A stretch of DNA of 64,000 nucleotides from Adiantum capillus-veneris (GCA_014529385.2 CM043962.1:92037180-92101179), one strand, 5' to 3'. Positions 11,034 to 23,020 are shown, counted from the stretch's first letter. Numbers and translations are program-made. The notes: generated from the letters alone by a model not told the origin.

Positions 11034-11379
11034 TCCAACTGCAAAGAAAACCAGTGTCTGTTCCTCTTATATTGGGTCAGTTTAGGGATCTGGTTTTCAG
11101 TGGTGAAAATTGGCATGACTTTCTCATCACTGATCATTGTTTAAGTTATTATATGGTCGTCGATAAAACTGTCTTCTGCATCTAAAACTCTAGGAGTTGA
11201 AATAGATAGTAGATGTTGAATAATTGATGCGCAATACCTTTGTAAATGTACCAAGGTATAATTTCCACAGCATTCTGTAAAATTAGGTTAACTTGTGGTC
11301 AATACTTTAATTAATAATAGCACCAAGTTGGTCAAAACCATAGCACGAAAATACCTTAGATATAAATGGATTCAAAGCA

Positions 11380-12294
11380 AAAAAACTACGTAGTATGTAC
11401 TCTGCATGGAGAAGACATCTTCAACCACAAGAATTTAGATCTGTTTGATTAGGCACTTTGACAACTTTAAAGGTTTCCTTGTACAATTCATGATTTCCAC
11501 AAAGCCTTTCATAGACGTGAAGTTATCTTTTTACACATCTATGAACAGTGAGAGTTATTTGTTATTAACAATATTGAGGTCATCATCCATAGCCCAAATA
11601 AACACTCAAGGTTATATCAACACTCACACTCTTATCTCTGAATGTGTTCCTCATATGGAGTTGATAGTCCATACCACTTGTTTGTCCAGTTCAATGCATG
11701 CAAAGGCTCCAATGATTATTTGATTCGTATGGAAACACCAGAGTTGTGACCTGAAGCATTGGACAGTGGACAAACCATCTCTCCAATGTGCCATGAGGGG
11801 TGTTTTTTATTTGGAGTGGCATAGACAACTGTGGATCTAAAACATGTAATTTAGTATGGGTTTGTTGAGGGAGTTGGCTCTTTATTAATCTACAATCAAT
11901 AACAAGGATTTAATTAATAACCAAATACAAAAGTAAAGGATCTTAAAGGTAGAGAAGGAAACTTACTTTAGGCATAAATAAACAATAGAGTTTGTAATTT
12001 GTGCATTGGGATCTTTCAAAATCCCAATATCAACAGAATCCAAAGATAATTGACGAGTACCATCACCAAGGGGAATGGTTGCTAACAGTCCTTCTTTCAT
12101 GGAATGTAAAATACCGTTGTTTCTTTCATTGAAGTCTATGGTAACTAGCCCATAATTTCTCCTTTGTGCCTCTTCATCAGCAGCAGCAGCAGTTTGTATC
12201 TTCTTTAATTTCTCTGCTTCCAGGTAACGTCTTTCTTCTTGCTCATATCTAGCTCTAGTGTTCTTGCCATTCCACTCTAAGATAAAAATGCAAG

Positions 12295-12310
<16 letters not shown>
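11380..12310 (-). pseudogene. Ulp1/C48 cysteine-protease domain relic
   Basis: Fragments in order on the minus strand: a charged stretch with ARYEQEERRYLEAEKLKK (about 12250-12190) leads to SVDIGILKDPNAQ (about 12030), then a donor-like GTAAGT after CLK. Near 11740-11690 the strand reads PYESNNHWSL, matching the catalytic His block of Ulp1 proteases. Near 11430-11400 it reads PNQTDLNSCG, matching the catalytic Gln-x(6)-Cys-Gly block. A stop follows directly. Ulp1/C48 enzymes cleave SUMO-like modifiers and are also carried by several plant DNA transposon families. Stops and gaps make this copy inactive. Host SUMO protease or transposon origin cannot be settled here; the repeat-rich setting favours a transposon. 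Confidence 0.55.

Positions 12311-12383
<73 letters not shown>
12298..12383. repeat. Compound (CT)n(CA)n microsatellite
   Basis: About 50 bp of CT pass directly into about 35 bp of CA. It lies at the edge of the C48 relic. Confidence 0.95.
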
Positions 12384-12385
<2 letters not shown>

Positions 12386-12476
12386 ATCAACAAACACTCT
12401 GGGAAGTATCAAATACAAAGTAAATTACCAAATAAAAGATTTTACAATATATCGTTGTACAAGCTTTTGATATTGT

Positions 12477-12537
12477 GGATCACGGCACGACTCAGGGCTT
12501 TTCAAAGGATAATTTTGACTATAGCGCGCCGTGATCC
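12477..12537. repeat. 61-bp palindromic unit, copy 1
   Basis: GGATCACGGC at the left is matched by GCCGTGATCC at the right. The unit is exactly 61 bp, like copies 2 and 3, but its centre differs. It may be a minimal MITE or a structured RNA motif. Confidence 0.6.
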
Positions 12538-12891
12538 TTTGAGAAATTCTATATTTCAATGTCTTATCTCTTGCAACTATTTCTCTCTGTCTATATGTCT
12601 ATCTTCCATACCATTCTAATCTAAACTAGCTTAGCTTACATGATCATTATGTCTAAATTCTGGCAGAGTTTTAAACAACAAGCTAGTCAGGTCATAATAC
12701 CTCTCTTGATGGATAAAAGCGGTTTGAAATGAGTATACGAGGCAAATTTCCCTAAGTGCTGCTTTCAATGGGTTGAAAATGCTTGAAGGCATTCGTTTGA
12801 CCTTAGTAGCTCTTCACTCTGTGTCTTCGGCAATATCAGTTGTGCGCCTTGGTTGCAGAGGTCGTCTCGAGTGATGCAATTCTCTTTGGTT

Positions 12892-12893
<2 letters not shown>

Positions 12894-12977
<84 letters not shown>
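12894..12977. repeat. Compound (CT)n(CA)n microsatellite
   Basis: A CT run followed directly by a CA run, the same order as at 12298-12383. Confidence 0.95.
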
Positions 12978-12978
<1 letters not shown>

Positions 12979-13158
12979 CATGAATCCAAGTGTGCATTTA
13001 AATGTTACTATAAATAGTACCCGTATTTTTCGTTTGTAGAAAAATCTTTATGGTGGTCGTACAAGCCATTTATTGCATGTCTTGCTAACACATGTAGAAT
13101 ATTATTCGGCGTGCTTCGTGAATAACGCTAACGGTAATGTCTGTTATTGTATGAAAAG

Positions 13159-13160
<2 letters not shown>

Positions 13161-13209
<49 letters not shown>
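13161..13209. repeat. (GA)n microsatellite
   Basis: An uninterrupted GA run of about 48 bp. Confidence 0.95.
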
Positions 13210-13211
<2 letters not shown>

Positions 13212-13276
13212 ACTTAGTAAAGGGGAGAGCTACTACCTCAGCCCGCAACGAGGAGAGAAATCATTTGCTGAAGCAA

Positions 13277-13277
<1 letters not shown>

Positions 13278-13354
<77 letters not shown>
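13278..13354. repeat. (CA)n microsatellite
   Basis: An uninterrupted CA run of about 75 bp. The plus-strand ORF 13073-13360 and the minus-strand ORF 13238-13423 are only readings of it. Confidence 0.95.
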
Positions 13355-13357
<3 letters not shown>

Positions 13358-13571
13358 TAAAAAGGCCACTGCCTCCTTCAAGGTGCAGAAATCAGAAGCC
13401 TGAAGACCAAGAGCAATGTTCACAACCCTGTATCTCTATTCCAAGAGCAATGTCTAGTCCTAGGAAAGGTAAAGGCAATCTCTTCATGCATATTTGGTCA
13501 ATAGTTTAGTTGTGTCTAGGAATTGTGCTACAAAATGTGAAAGGCAATTTAACATTGAACCTAACAAAATT

Positions 13572-13632
13572 GGATCACGGCGCACCAATACTTTTGTGGA
13601 GTTTCGTTTATGTACTCCGCATGTCGTGGTCC
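13572..13632. repeat. 61-bp palindromic unit, copy 2
   Basis: GGATCACGGCGCACC and GTCGTGGTCC are the arms. An inner pair, TGGAGT and ACTCCGCA, pairs as well, so the whole unit can fold. It is highly similar to copy 3. Confidence 0.65.
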
Positions 13633-13829
13633 ACTTTTTAAAGTGTACAAGGTTTTTTTTTCTAGAGTATAAAATTCTTTGATGTTCTGGTAGCTATTAC
13701 TGTGTAAAAGGCAGGTTATGGATTATAGATATGTACATGATTATTAATTATTGCTTGCTTTTGGTGCTTTCCTTCGATCGCCGTTTTTAGATCAGGCATG
13801 AAAATTGCAGGAGGTCTTACCTTGCCTGA

Positions 13830-14122
13830 ATGATTGGCTTTTGCTCTTCACAACTATAGAGCAATTTTGCATTTGATCGATCATTATGCAGGGCAAAAGT
13901 TTAGTGACCCTTCACACAAACCATCAAAAGATGCACATATGCTAATCACGGCGCACCATTAGTTTTGTGGAGTTTTGTTTATGTACTCCACACGTCGTGA
14001 TCCACTTGATTGGATTTCGCTCTTCACAACTATAGAGCAATTTTGCATTTGATCAATCATTATGCAGGACAAAAGTTTAGTGACCCTTCACACAAACCAT
14101 CAAAAGATGCACATATGCTAAT
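13830..14122. repeat. 114-bp direct repeat flanking a 61-bp palindrome
   Basis: ATTGGCTTTTGCTCTTCACA (copy 1, to about 13942) and ATTGGATTTCGCTCTTCACA (copy 2, about 14007-14122) begin two almost identical 114-bp segments ending in GATGCACATATGCTAAT. Copy 3 of the palindrome lies exactly between them. Confidence 0.8.
13943..14003. repeat. 61-bp palindromic unit, copy 3
   Basis: The arms are ATCACGGCGCACC and GTCGTGATCC. The inner arms TGTGGAGT and ACTCCACA pair perfectly. It sits between the two 114-bp direct repeats. Confidence 0.65.
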
Positions 14123-14279
14123 GATCTTGTATTATTCTATATGATCATTAGGAAATAATTGTGAGATACCTAGCTATTGTTTGTTGAGAACTTATATGAT
14201 CATGTGGTGCTCTTCTTTTTATTTATGTTTGAAGAAACTCATATTTCTCAGTATGAAATAAATAGCAGGATTAAGATCT

Positions 14280-15110
14280 CATAGAGGAAGAGACAAAAAA
14301 TAGATCCCAAGTACATCGTTGGCCAAGGAAACGTTCTGGGAAGACTTTCGAAGCTGTTAAAAACTTCAATGAAGAGGAATATAGACTTCACAAAACCCAT
14401 TGATATATCTGGTGCAGAGCCTGCCATGAGTTTGGAAGAGCCTGATACTGATCCTTTTGTCGAAATTGAGTCCCCTTCTATTTCAAAATTTACTTAAGAG
14501 AGAGGTAGATTTTTCAGCACCTACTTTGCAGAGTGCCCAATGTGTTGCAACAATCCCAAAGAAAAAAGAGGTAGTTATTTATGAAGACCCTATAGTGATT
14601 GATGAAAGGATTTTAGATTTTTCAGTTTCTTCTGGGGCTAGTGATAAGTTTGACTTGGTCTCTTGCATTTTTAATGCTCCATAATCTTGATGTGTTTATA
14701 GTTGAACAGAGTGAACACTTGAAGCTGGAACAAGAGAAGTTTGAGCTTCATAGTCAAAAGGGCAGGGTTAATGTTGGTGAAATGGTGGTAGTCCATTCAA
14801 AAGACTGTGATCCTAAAAGACAGCCTTACAAGAAGTACAATCAGTTGTTCAAAGTATTAGGAGGAGAGGAATGGATTTGTTTCAGATGACAGTAGTGATG
14901 ACGAGGCAATGGAGATCTCCAATAACCCACTGGACTGCCTTAAGTTGTGCTTTGAAAAGGCAAAAAAGTATAAAGAAAGCCTTCCTGATGAAGCCACATT
15001 TCAAATTATTCAAAATAATCTCAAGCCATTAACTAGTAATCAAGATATGGAGGATTGGTTTAAGCGACCAGCACAAGAGTCAACCTATGGAAGAATGAGC
15101 TTTTTTTGCA
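14280..15110 (+). pseudogene. Unrecognised coding-like fragments, plus strand
   Basis: Several frames in series look coding: KTFEAVKNFNEEEYRLHKTH near 14340, EVVIYEDPIVIDERILDFSV near 14570, a Glu/Lys-rich stretch near 14710-14840, and MEISNNPLDCLKLCFEKAKK from 14909. Frame changes and stops separate them. The last frame runs into a C-tract at 15140. No family is recognised. It is convergent with the minus-strand gene at 15775-17877 and could be part of the same transposon. Confidence 0.35.
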
Positions 15111-15138
15111 AGATGAGAGTTTCATGGTATAACATCCT

Positions 15139-15139
<1 letters not shown>

Positions 15140-15175
<36 letters not shown>

Positions 15176-15208
15176 CTCTGTCTCTCTCTCTCACACACAC
15201 ACACTTCT
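15140..15208. repeat. C-homopolymer with CT and CA runs
   Basis: About 32 C, then short CT and CA runs. Poly-Pro and poly-Gly ORFs across it are artefacts. Confidence 0.95.
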
Positions 15209-15774
15209 TTTGTTCGCAATCATGGATTGCTGAAAAGGACGACTTTCTTCGTCGTCGAAGAAGACAGTTCCGTGGCATGGATGCAGCTCTAGGACAATAT
15301 CTTCCTAGTCTATGTGAGGCACCCATCCTAATTTTCGACAACGGAATGTCACAAAGGGGAATACTGCAACCTATGCTTTCAAAAAATTATCTCGCTTCTT
15401 AGGTGGTCCAATGCTGCCACAAAATGGAAGCAAAGTTATCCTCGTCGACAAGGTTTTTGGGAGATAATGTTTTGGTTACTCGCTAGGATATACTGGGGCC
15501 GTGCAGCATATTACTACACATACACAGCGATGGTATTATCTTTAGGGAAAGAAAACCCTACTGAACTCTTAGAGTATGGCAAACATTTAATGATCAGATA
15601 CAAGGACGAGGCTCCAAATGATATTTGCAAATCATCAAAAGTTTGAAATAGTTGTGATACATATTGAATTTAATTCTACAGGCATTTGTGGTACATCCGA
15701 TCATCTAAACTCTAATTCTCTTGTTCCATCGATGATTGGCATATTGCATTGTCTCCCACCACCTCATTTGACTT

Positions 15775-17877
15775 TCAAGAGCACTTGAGTTGTTGAATGC
15801 GTCTTCTCGCTTTCTTTTTTGAAGTTGCAAATGTTTGATTGCCTGTACAGTTGCTGACACTCAAATCATCATCATTACATGGTAAATTGAAATCATCTTG
15901 TGACCAATCATCGTTCTCACACATTTGTAATAAGGTGTCAATGGAACGCCACACATCACCCTTTGCATTGCAAGTTGTTGGCTCTTGGTCTTTCACTGCT
16001 AAATGAAGATTTTTTCAGTGCATATACTCAACTTTGCTAATGTAGGTAGAGTGATATACTCTCCCTCGCTTTGTTAGCTTCACATCTTTCCTACCTTGAG
16101 GTTTAGATAGAAAACGGTGTGCCTTGACCCCACCTATGGATAATTTGCAGGGTACATCTTTCTCATTGGTTGACCTTTTTCGTCCCGCTGGATTTTCACA
16201 TTGCCCCCATGTAGACCAATATATCTAACAAAACTAGTTCCAAAGCCTCTAGAGCGACCTGTTGTTCAGCTGACTTTTTGATTTTCCAAGCAAACCCAAT
16301 GTACAGATATACCAAGTTCTCTACAATTCAACAAAGACCATGCATTGTACAAATATGGACATTAGCAAGTGGTATATCTAGAACTGGTCTGAAATTAAAG
16401 TCTCGATTGTGACAAGTAGGAGCCTTTCTCCACCACTTTGGGTCCATCACCTTTGCAGGCTCCATTCAATATAAGCATGGAGACTTTGCCATGGCACCCA
16501 TTCCACAATTATACATAAAGTTCAGTGTTTTGAGGTCACCTGCAAGATGCCATTGAACTTGAAAGTCTCCTCTCCCATCTACAGCCAGTACCTCTCCTCG
16601 GTTCATTTGCCTCAATGATATCTAGAATAGGGGTTTGATGGAACACCCAAAATAAAGTGTCATAGTCCTCTTTCTTTACCTGCAAGATTAATCCTTATGA
16701 GATACAAAAAATAAAATTAAAATTTAGGTACAATAGAGGGCTTGCTAGAGCTACAGAATTGGAAATAACTGGATTACCTGAAATGCACCAAGCCAGCATA
16801 TGTTTGTTTCTGATTGAACATTGAAGTATGAAAGATCATCAGTGGAACATTTGGAAAGAGCCCTATTCATTAATGTGATTCTAACTTGCTCTAACTTCTT
16901 CTCTTTAAGAATCTCACACTCATCTAGCTTCAAAAAAAAAGGTAGAACGCCACCTGTCTCTTTGAATGTGATATTGTAGAACTCTACCATTCTAGTTTGC
17001 AACAAAGTCAGGTCCATGAAGATATTGTTGTACTCATCATAAATGACAGTAGTTCTTTGTGAGCTATAAATATATTGAATATGAAATGGACATTCAATGA
17101 AGTCGGTATGTTCATTATTGAGCTGGAGTCTTTACCTCCAAACACTTGCACTTGTTGGTAAAAGCTTAGACTTTATTCCCTTCTTCACAAACATGGAAGA
17201 GATAGACTGTTGAATAGCTGAGTAACCTCTTTTATTAACACCAACGGAGTCCAATGTACCCTGTATTTTCTTGGCAGGCATTGCATTCTTTGAAATGAAT
17301 CTGTCAACGACATCCCGTTGCAAAACCTTAAACTTTTTTTCATGCATTATATCCTTTGCAAGACCACTAGTTATCAATGGCTTTAACTGCTTTCCTACAT
17401 TGGCCTTCGGGTCTATGTTTTCTTTGTCTGGATAGAAATCTCTACAAAGAAAGCATAACTAACATAAGAAAAAACTTATATTAGTTTAAATTAACTAGAC
17501 CGTTTACAATGCTCACCTCAATGCTTGGATTCTTTTCTTAAGGCCGCCAGAGCCTACCTTTAACGTTTCAAGATTCCGTAGTTTCTTCTTTCGTACACGA
17601 GTGCCTAAAGTTGTCTCTTTGTTTTGTAATGTCCGTACCTTTGTTCGCAAGACCTCTGATTCTTGTGTGCACTGCATACAGTCTTTTGGTCCTCATAATG
17701 TAAGTTAGAAAGTCTCTGAATCTCATCTGCTTGGTGCTTCACCATGTCTTTATAAGTTTCCGATTGGTTGTTTAGAGCTTTACAGTAGCCAAGCAATCCA
17801 TTCTCTCCATTACCTGCAAAGGTCAATAAGTTGGTGGGATTTGCAAATGCAGGGAAAGCATTGGTCATGCGATTCAA
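15775..17877 (-). CDS. Unrecognised multi-exon gene with WHLAGDLK motif (probably damaged)
   Basis: At least four exons read on the minus strand: 17877-17517, 17441-17136, 17063-16778 and 16679 onward. The first three junctions use GT-AG and keep the frame (ALR/DFYPDKE, then SVW/SQRTTV, then GAFQ/VKKED). The first exon is coiled-coil-like and Lys/Glu-rich. The third carries FFLKLDECEI and VRITLMNRAL. The fourth carries WHLAGDLKTLNFMYNCGMGA, then PVLDIPLANVHICTMHGLC, a Cys/His-rich region that could bind metal. I have seen similar protein layouts in uncharacterised eukaryotic proteins but cannot name a family. A frameshift near 17700, another near 16600 and stops beyond 16430 suggest recent damage, or introns I did not place. 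The last frame ends at 15775. The nearby C48 relic on the same strand hints at one large DNA transposon; that is inference. Confidence 0.5.
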
Positions 17878-18569
17878 TGTGTAACATTTAATGGCCTAGT
17901 AACTTGTGTGTAGCGGAAAATAGCATGAACATAGTGAGCATTTCATTAGAATAGATTCCTAATGAGATTCACAAGAGTGCTTGGGTAGAGAGAGCAACAA
18001 AAAGCATAACACCTAGTTAGATAGCATGAACAATACTTCAAGACAGAGAGAAATTAAGCAATTGACAACAGTTGAGGACCGAATTTGCATGGAGCCGGTC
18101 CCCCCTCCAAAAGGCTTTGTATTATGGATTCTCCCATCAAGAGAGACATTTTTCAATACAATTCTTTGTGTTCCTTCAATACTAGCTAGTGCAATGAAGA
18201 TGAAAACTTCATGCACTAAGCAAAACACTTATCAAACACAACATCAATTCCCTCACGATCTTAGACCCAAGACCTCACACACCTTCGAAGATGGTGAGAG
18301 CTAGCGGGGTATGAGAGTAGATTGAGAGGAAGGAGTATTCTTACGAGAAATATGTACATCTCCTCACATAATCACTCATATTAGCATAGCTTAGTTTAGT
18401 AATTAGCATGGTAGAGGAGATGAGCATCCATTGAAGCTTGGCTCTTGGTTGGATTTTCATCACAAAGCCAAGAGTTGTTGGTGTAGGCCTCCCTTCTCAC
18501 AAGCTTGGAGTAGGTGGTAAGCTTTCCATTAAAGCTTGAGAAGGAGAGAGAGTCTTCTTTGCTTCACAC

Positions 18570-18600
18570 ACGAGATTGTGTGAGTGTGTGTGTGTGATAA
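18570..18600. repeat. Short (TG)n tract
   Basis: TGTGTGAGTGTGTGTGTGTG within otherwise unremarkable intergenic DNA. A second short TG run is at about 19077-19092. Confidence 0.8.
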
Positions 18601-18659
18601 TGCCTTGCAAAAACCAGTCCCCCTCTCTCTCTTGGTTGACCCCCCTTGCTAAATGCTCA

Positions 18660-19065
18660 TGCTTCAGCCCTATTGGATCTCCCCAAGCCTAGCCAATGGA
18701 AATTAAGCAGCATAAGTGATAGCCTTCTGACATGTGTCCCCCTTTCCCCTTTTGTGAGAGGTTTAGTTAATTATTTAATTCAACTAAACTCTCATTGGAC
18801 CCCTTTGCCTCCTGGCCAATAGGAATCAGGCAAGCCATTGGGCTTCTGAATGCTCATTGGACCCCTTGGGAAACTGTCCACCAATAGTCTTCTAGAGAGC
18901 TTAATTCTTATTGGTTCTTTTATTAAGTGTTTTTAAATTAGTTAAACTAGATTTACTCTAGCTTAATTTTCATTGGTCCACCTCCAAGGCCATCCAATAG
19001 GAATTGAGTACACCTTGTGGGCATATGGGCTAGGGAGCTGACATGTGTCCCTCATTCCCTTTGTG
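18660..19065. repeat. Imperfect repeats around ATTGG...CCAAT, about 4 copies
   Basis: Segments at about 18668, 18795, 18857 and 18952 share CATTGGxCC, then 20-30 nt later CCAATAGGAATT-like words. Two of them are followed by ACATGTGTCCC (about 18730 and 19040). The pattern is that of a decayed tandem or foldback repeat; no gene is present. Confidence 0.45.
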
Positions 19066-20000
19066 TAAAGGGAGCTTGTGTGTGTGTGTGTGAGTTTCTC
19101 TATCATCTCCTACTTCTAGGGAACGCCCCCTCCTATGTAGGGATGGTTGAAGACTTTTGGGACACACACAAAGCATCCAATTCCCTAGGCTTTTGACCTT
19201 TGGACAAAACCTTTGAATTTTGGAACCTTAGCATTTTGGAAGTCTTAATGGGTTGAACCTTAGGGTCTTTTAAGCCCATTGGTGCACATTGCTCTTTTGC
19301 AGATGGCCCCCCTTTCAGATCCCTATTGTGGCCAGTCTGCTAGCTTAACCAATATTCTAGCTTTTTCTCCCCTAGCACTTTCCCATATTAAATGATCAGT
19401 TTAACATGAGAAAATTATTTAAGAGAATTAGATATTGACTATTATGACACAGTGGATAGAGTGAGCCTTTTGTCCAAATAGCTAAGTGTTTTGCTCCCTC
19501 TGCTCTGAGTCTCTCTATCATGATCGGTTTCACTTTGATGTAAGTTTTGCCTCACTTACACAGTGTCGTATAATGGGGATCCATGTCAATGTGTAGATGA
19601 TAGAGGGGTCTTTAAGGAGGATATTTTGTGGGGGTGGAAGAAGAAGCCATGTATGCAACAATGCAAGAAAGGGAGGATTTCTTTGAGTTCAGTGCACAAA
19701 CAGTGAGAGAGTAGGAGAGACCACCTTTGGAAGAATACGTCTTCTTTCCTTTAATCGTACATTCCACGTACAGGAAACTCCCTCCAATTCTACGACATTC
19801 ATTAAATGCAACTGAATATGATTTATTCTTCAATCATCACGACCATTATGACGATGTGGAAAGAATCTATTTGTAAGTACACATTTTGAATGGTTATTCC
19901 AAGTTTACAACTGCTTTTACCACACCTATTTCTAGAGAGAGAGTCAAAATTCTATTTTTCTTAGAAGGCCCTCCAAATGACCTCCAAAATTTCCTAATGG
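19066..20000. other. Intergenic, no supported gene
   Basis: Only short chance ORFs are present. Around 19950-19985 there is a reverse-complement match to part of repeat R1 near 7895-7930 (ATGACCTCCAAAATTTCCTA). Confidence 0.5.
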
Positions 20001-20177
20001 GTGGTAGAAAGAAAGAAATTTTTATAGGGTATGTCTTGCAATAACTGCATTCCAAGAGACATATTGTCGTGTTGCCCTTTTAATGAAGAAATATTAGCAA
20101 ACCTACCAGTCAATTTTTATAACTTGGTAACATGTTTGATGAAGAATATAAGAATGAAGCGTTAATGCCGAACAAGT

Positions 20178-20990
20178 TTTTTTTTTTTTGGAAATGCTCA
20201 CACTGTGGCAGTCTGTATTGATACGAATCAAAAAATTACATTACAAGATCATGCACGGCAAGTGCCATGACACCCATACAAAATGTTCACATAGTTCTAG
20301 AGGCTTTACAAGGGGCCCATACCTAGATACAAAGATCCACAAAGTGACAAAGCATCAAAAAGAACCAAAATGTTCACATAGTTCTAGGGGATTTATAAGG
20401 AGCCCATACATGGATACAAAGATCCCACACAATGACAAAGCATCAAAAAGAAGCAATTACAACAAGGTAAGCAGAGAATTTACCATCCCATCACCTATCG
20501 AAGAGACTCCAACGATTGTGGACCGCCGCACAGAGAGGGAGTCGGATCCAAACCGCCATTAGGAAATCATCTGATCGAAGTACTCCATCACCTATCGGAG
20601 GGACTCCGTTCATTGCGAATCACCACCACACACCCAGAGGGAGTCAAATCCAAGCGGCCAACACCCGATCCAAGAGCCAAGCTTTTATGGAGAGCCATGC
20701 ACCATCATGTGAACCTCAAGACGCCGCAACAAAGACAAGGCATAGTGTTGCAGCAGCGCCCATCCAAACATCATAGCACAATAGGAATCTTTACAAAGGC
20801 ATTGTTGGTGGAAAATGAGGGTTTTAGGTGAGGCGAGCTTGGGGCCTCTAGTTGTGGTTTTTCCATTCCTACAAGGGGTGCAGAGCAGGGAAACTCAAGG
20901 CACTGCCTATGGCAAGGGGCAAGGCTAGGCAAATCGGGGCATCTAGAGGCAGTGGTGAGGTTTTCTCTTCTCAAAACCATCCTTCTTTCC
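20178..20990 (-). mobile_element. Retroposon R2, A-tail at left (copy 1)
   Basis: Read on the minus strand, the element ends with ACTGCCACAGTGTGAGCATT followed directly by an A-run (the T-run at 20178-20190 on the plus strand). This is the layout of a LINE or SINE 3' end. The same unit recurs at 31329-32010, including the CCATCACCTATC repeats and the GGAGAGCCATGCACCATCAT stretch. No RT motif is visible in this part. The left flank carries R1-like sequence in both copies. Confidence 0.6.
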
Positions 20991-21654
20991 TCTTTTTTGG
21001 ACCCCTCCTCCCTTTTCACCACCCTTTTTACATACCTTTCCCGCTTCTTCCCCTTTTGGTGTTGCAAAAAGAAGATTCAAATATTGGCTTCCTCTTACTA
21101 ACCCCTCTGTTTTTTAGGTGTTAGTTTTAGAAAAAAAAACTATTTATGCTTTAGAAAATAAGGTCACTAACCTTGCATGTCACAATTTCTTTAATCTTCC
21201 TCTCTCTCACTATGAAAAGAAACTTCTAGGTTTATGCCTTAAATAGATTCCTCCCCCGTCCCCTCTCCTTCCTCTTACACTCTTTTTCTTGCTTAGAAAG
21301 AAGTTACCAACTAAAACTTTTTTTAAAGATAACTGTTACTTCATCTCCCTTCTCCAACGCCTCTTGGTACCTCCTCCTCCCTCCTTAAATCTTAAGAATG
21401 CTTTCTTCCCTCTCTTTTCTCACCTAACCACCTTTAAGAAGCTTCTTCTTCTACACCTTTTGCATTGCCTTCCTCTTTTAAGAGGGCCCTCCTTTCTATT
21501 AAAAATGATCCCTCCATAGTCATCCAGCCAGCCGACAAAAAATTAGGTCTCGTTATCTTATCTAAGTCATGATATTTAGAGGAAACTTCTAGACATCTCT
21601 TATATTCCTCTACATTACACTTTCGTCTCCTCGGCTCCTCTCCTTTGCTTCCTC

Positions 21655-21890
21655 TCTTCCATTCTCACCAAATGCTCTCTTCTTCCTTCTAAGGAGAGGA
21701 TTTTCTCCTTTCTCCTTTGTTTCCTCACTTCCATTCTTACCAAATGCTCTCTTCTTCCTTCCAAGGAGAGGGATTTCATCCTAACTCCACTTACATTGGA
21801 ACCCAAACTCCACTCTTCCATTCTCACCAAATGCTCTCTTCTTCCTTCCAAGGAGAGGGATTTCATCCTAACTCCACTTACCCAAACCGC
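21655..21890 (+). repeat. Minisatellite inside the PLE, 3 copies of about 75-88 bp
   Basis: ACCAAATGCTCTCTTCTTCC occurs at about 21668, 21738 and 21826. Copies 2 and 3 continue with GGATTTCATCCTAACTCCAC. It lies between the PADKK and PKIHK motifs of the PLE and enlarges that spacer. Confidence 0.8.
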
Positions 21891-22997
21891 GTCCCTTTTT
21901 TCTTCTCCCTAAAATCCACAAACCCTCTTTGATTGGGTGCCCCATTTTCTCTTACAAAGAGTATGTTTTGGAGTGTGCCTCTCAATGCCTACATATCCAA
22001 CTTCTCTCTATCCTTCTCACAAAGAGACAACACCTTGAAGACTCTTTTTCTCTCATGAAATATATATTCTTTCTTGTCCTTCCTTCTAATATTCTTCTCT
22101 TCACCTTTGATGTTGATTTCGTATACCCTAGCATTCCTATTCAACAAGGTTCGCTCACCCTCTCTATTTCTATCCGACACCTTTTTTCCTCCCCCCTCTC
22201 TGGCACCTTCGGTCCTTAACCATCACTACATCACCTTCCAAGGTAAATGTTGGTGCCAAATCAAGGGTATTATCACTCCCATCCCTCACTTCTCTACTTC
22301 AAAAGGTTCATTGACAATGCCTTCGGCATTTGGCATGGCTCCTTGCCAAGCCTTGAAAAAATCCTTGAGCTTTATGGTTCTCCACTTCAAGACCATATCA
22401 AATTTCTTCTCCCATCTCCACCAGGAAGCTTCCATCCTTAACATTCATTTCTTCAAAGGACCCTCTTTTTGTCATTCACGGATTCTTGATTCTCGTTGTT
22501 TTCAAAAATGCTTCAACTAGTACAACTAGATTCTCTGGCAATCCTGGCACCCCACCCACCAAAAAGTCTCTTTTCTCATTTCAGAACTTAAAAGATATGT
22601 AATTAGAGAGAGCTCTCTCGAAGGCTTCCTTACCATTCACTCCCTTTTTTTCCATAGACTTAGAGTGAGGGTCTAGCCCCAAGCTCTCCTTCGCACTTGT
22701 TTTGCCCATGTCTCTTACAATGACAGAGAATCTCTCTTAAAAAAGAAACCCCGTTCTAAAACCTCCCCCATGGTGGTCAAAATCTATTTTTCACCCTTTA
22801 TGCATAATCCTAATCTCTCTCACACCATGATTAAACCCCTCACTCTTCACGTTATAACCACACCCGATTTAAACCACCTCCCCAAACCCCTTGTTTCTTG
22901 GCTCAATGCGCCCAATGTTGGAAATATTTTAACCCCCAAATTTCACATCCCACCTTAAACTTTGACTTTAGCTTCCCCCCGTGCCCCTCTTTTGCAC

Positions 22998-23020
22998 CCC
23001 CCCACCCCCCCCCCCCCCCT
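22998..23020. repeat. C-rich homopolymer
   Basis: A run of C with few interruptions near the 3' end of the PLE relic. Confidence 0.9.

Noticed and set aside
12298-12470. Plus-strand gene at the CT-CA run
   Set aside because: The frame depends entirely on the microsatellite; the coding likeness here is on the minus strand (C48 relic).
13073-13423. ORFs with long Arg-Glu, Thr-His or Cys-Val runs
   Set aside because: They are readings of GA and CA microsatellites on either strand with no other protein character.
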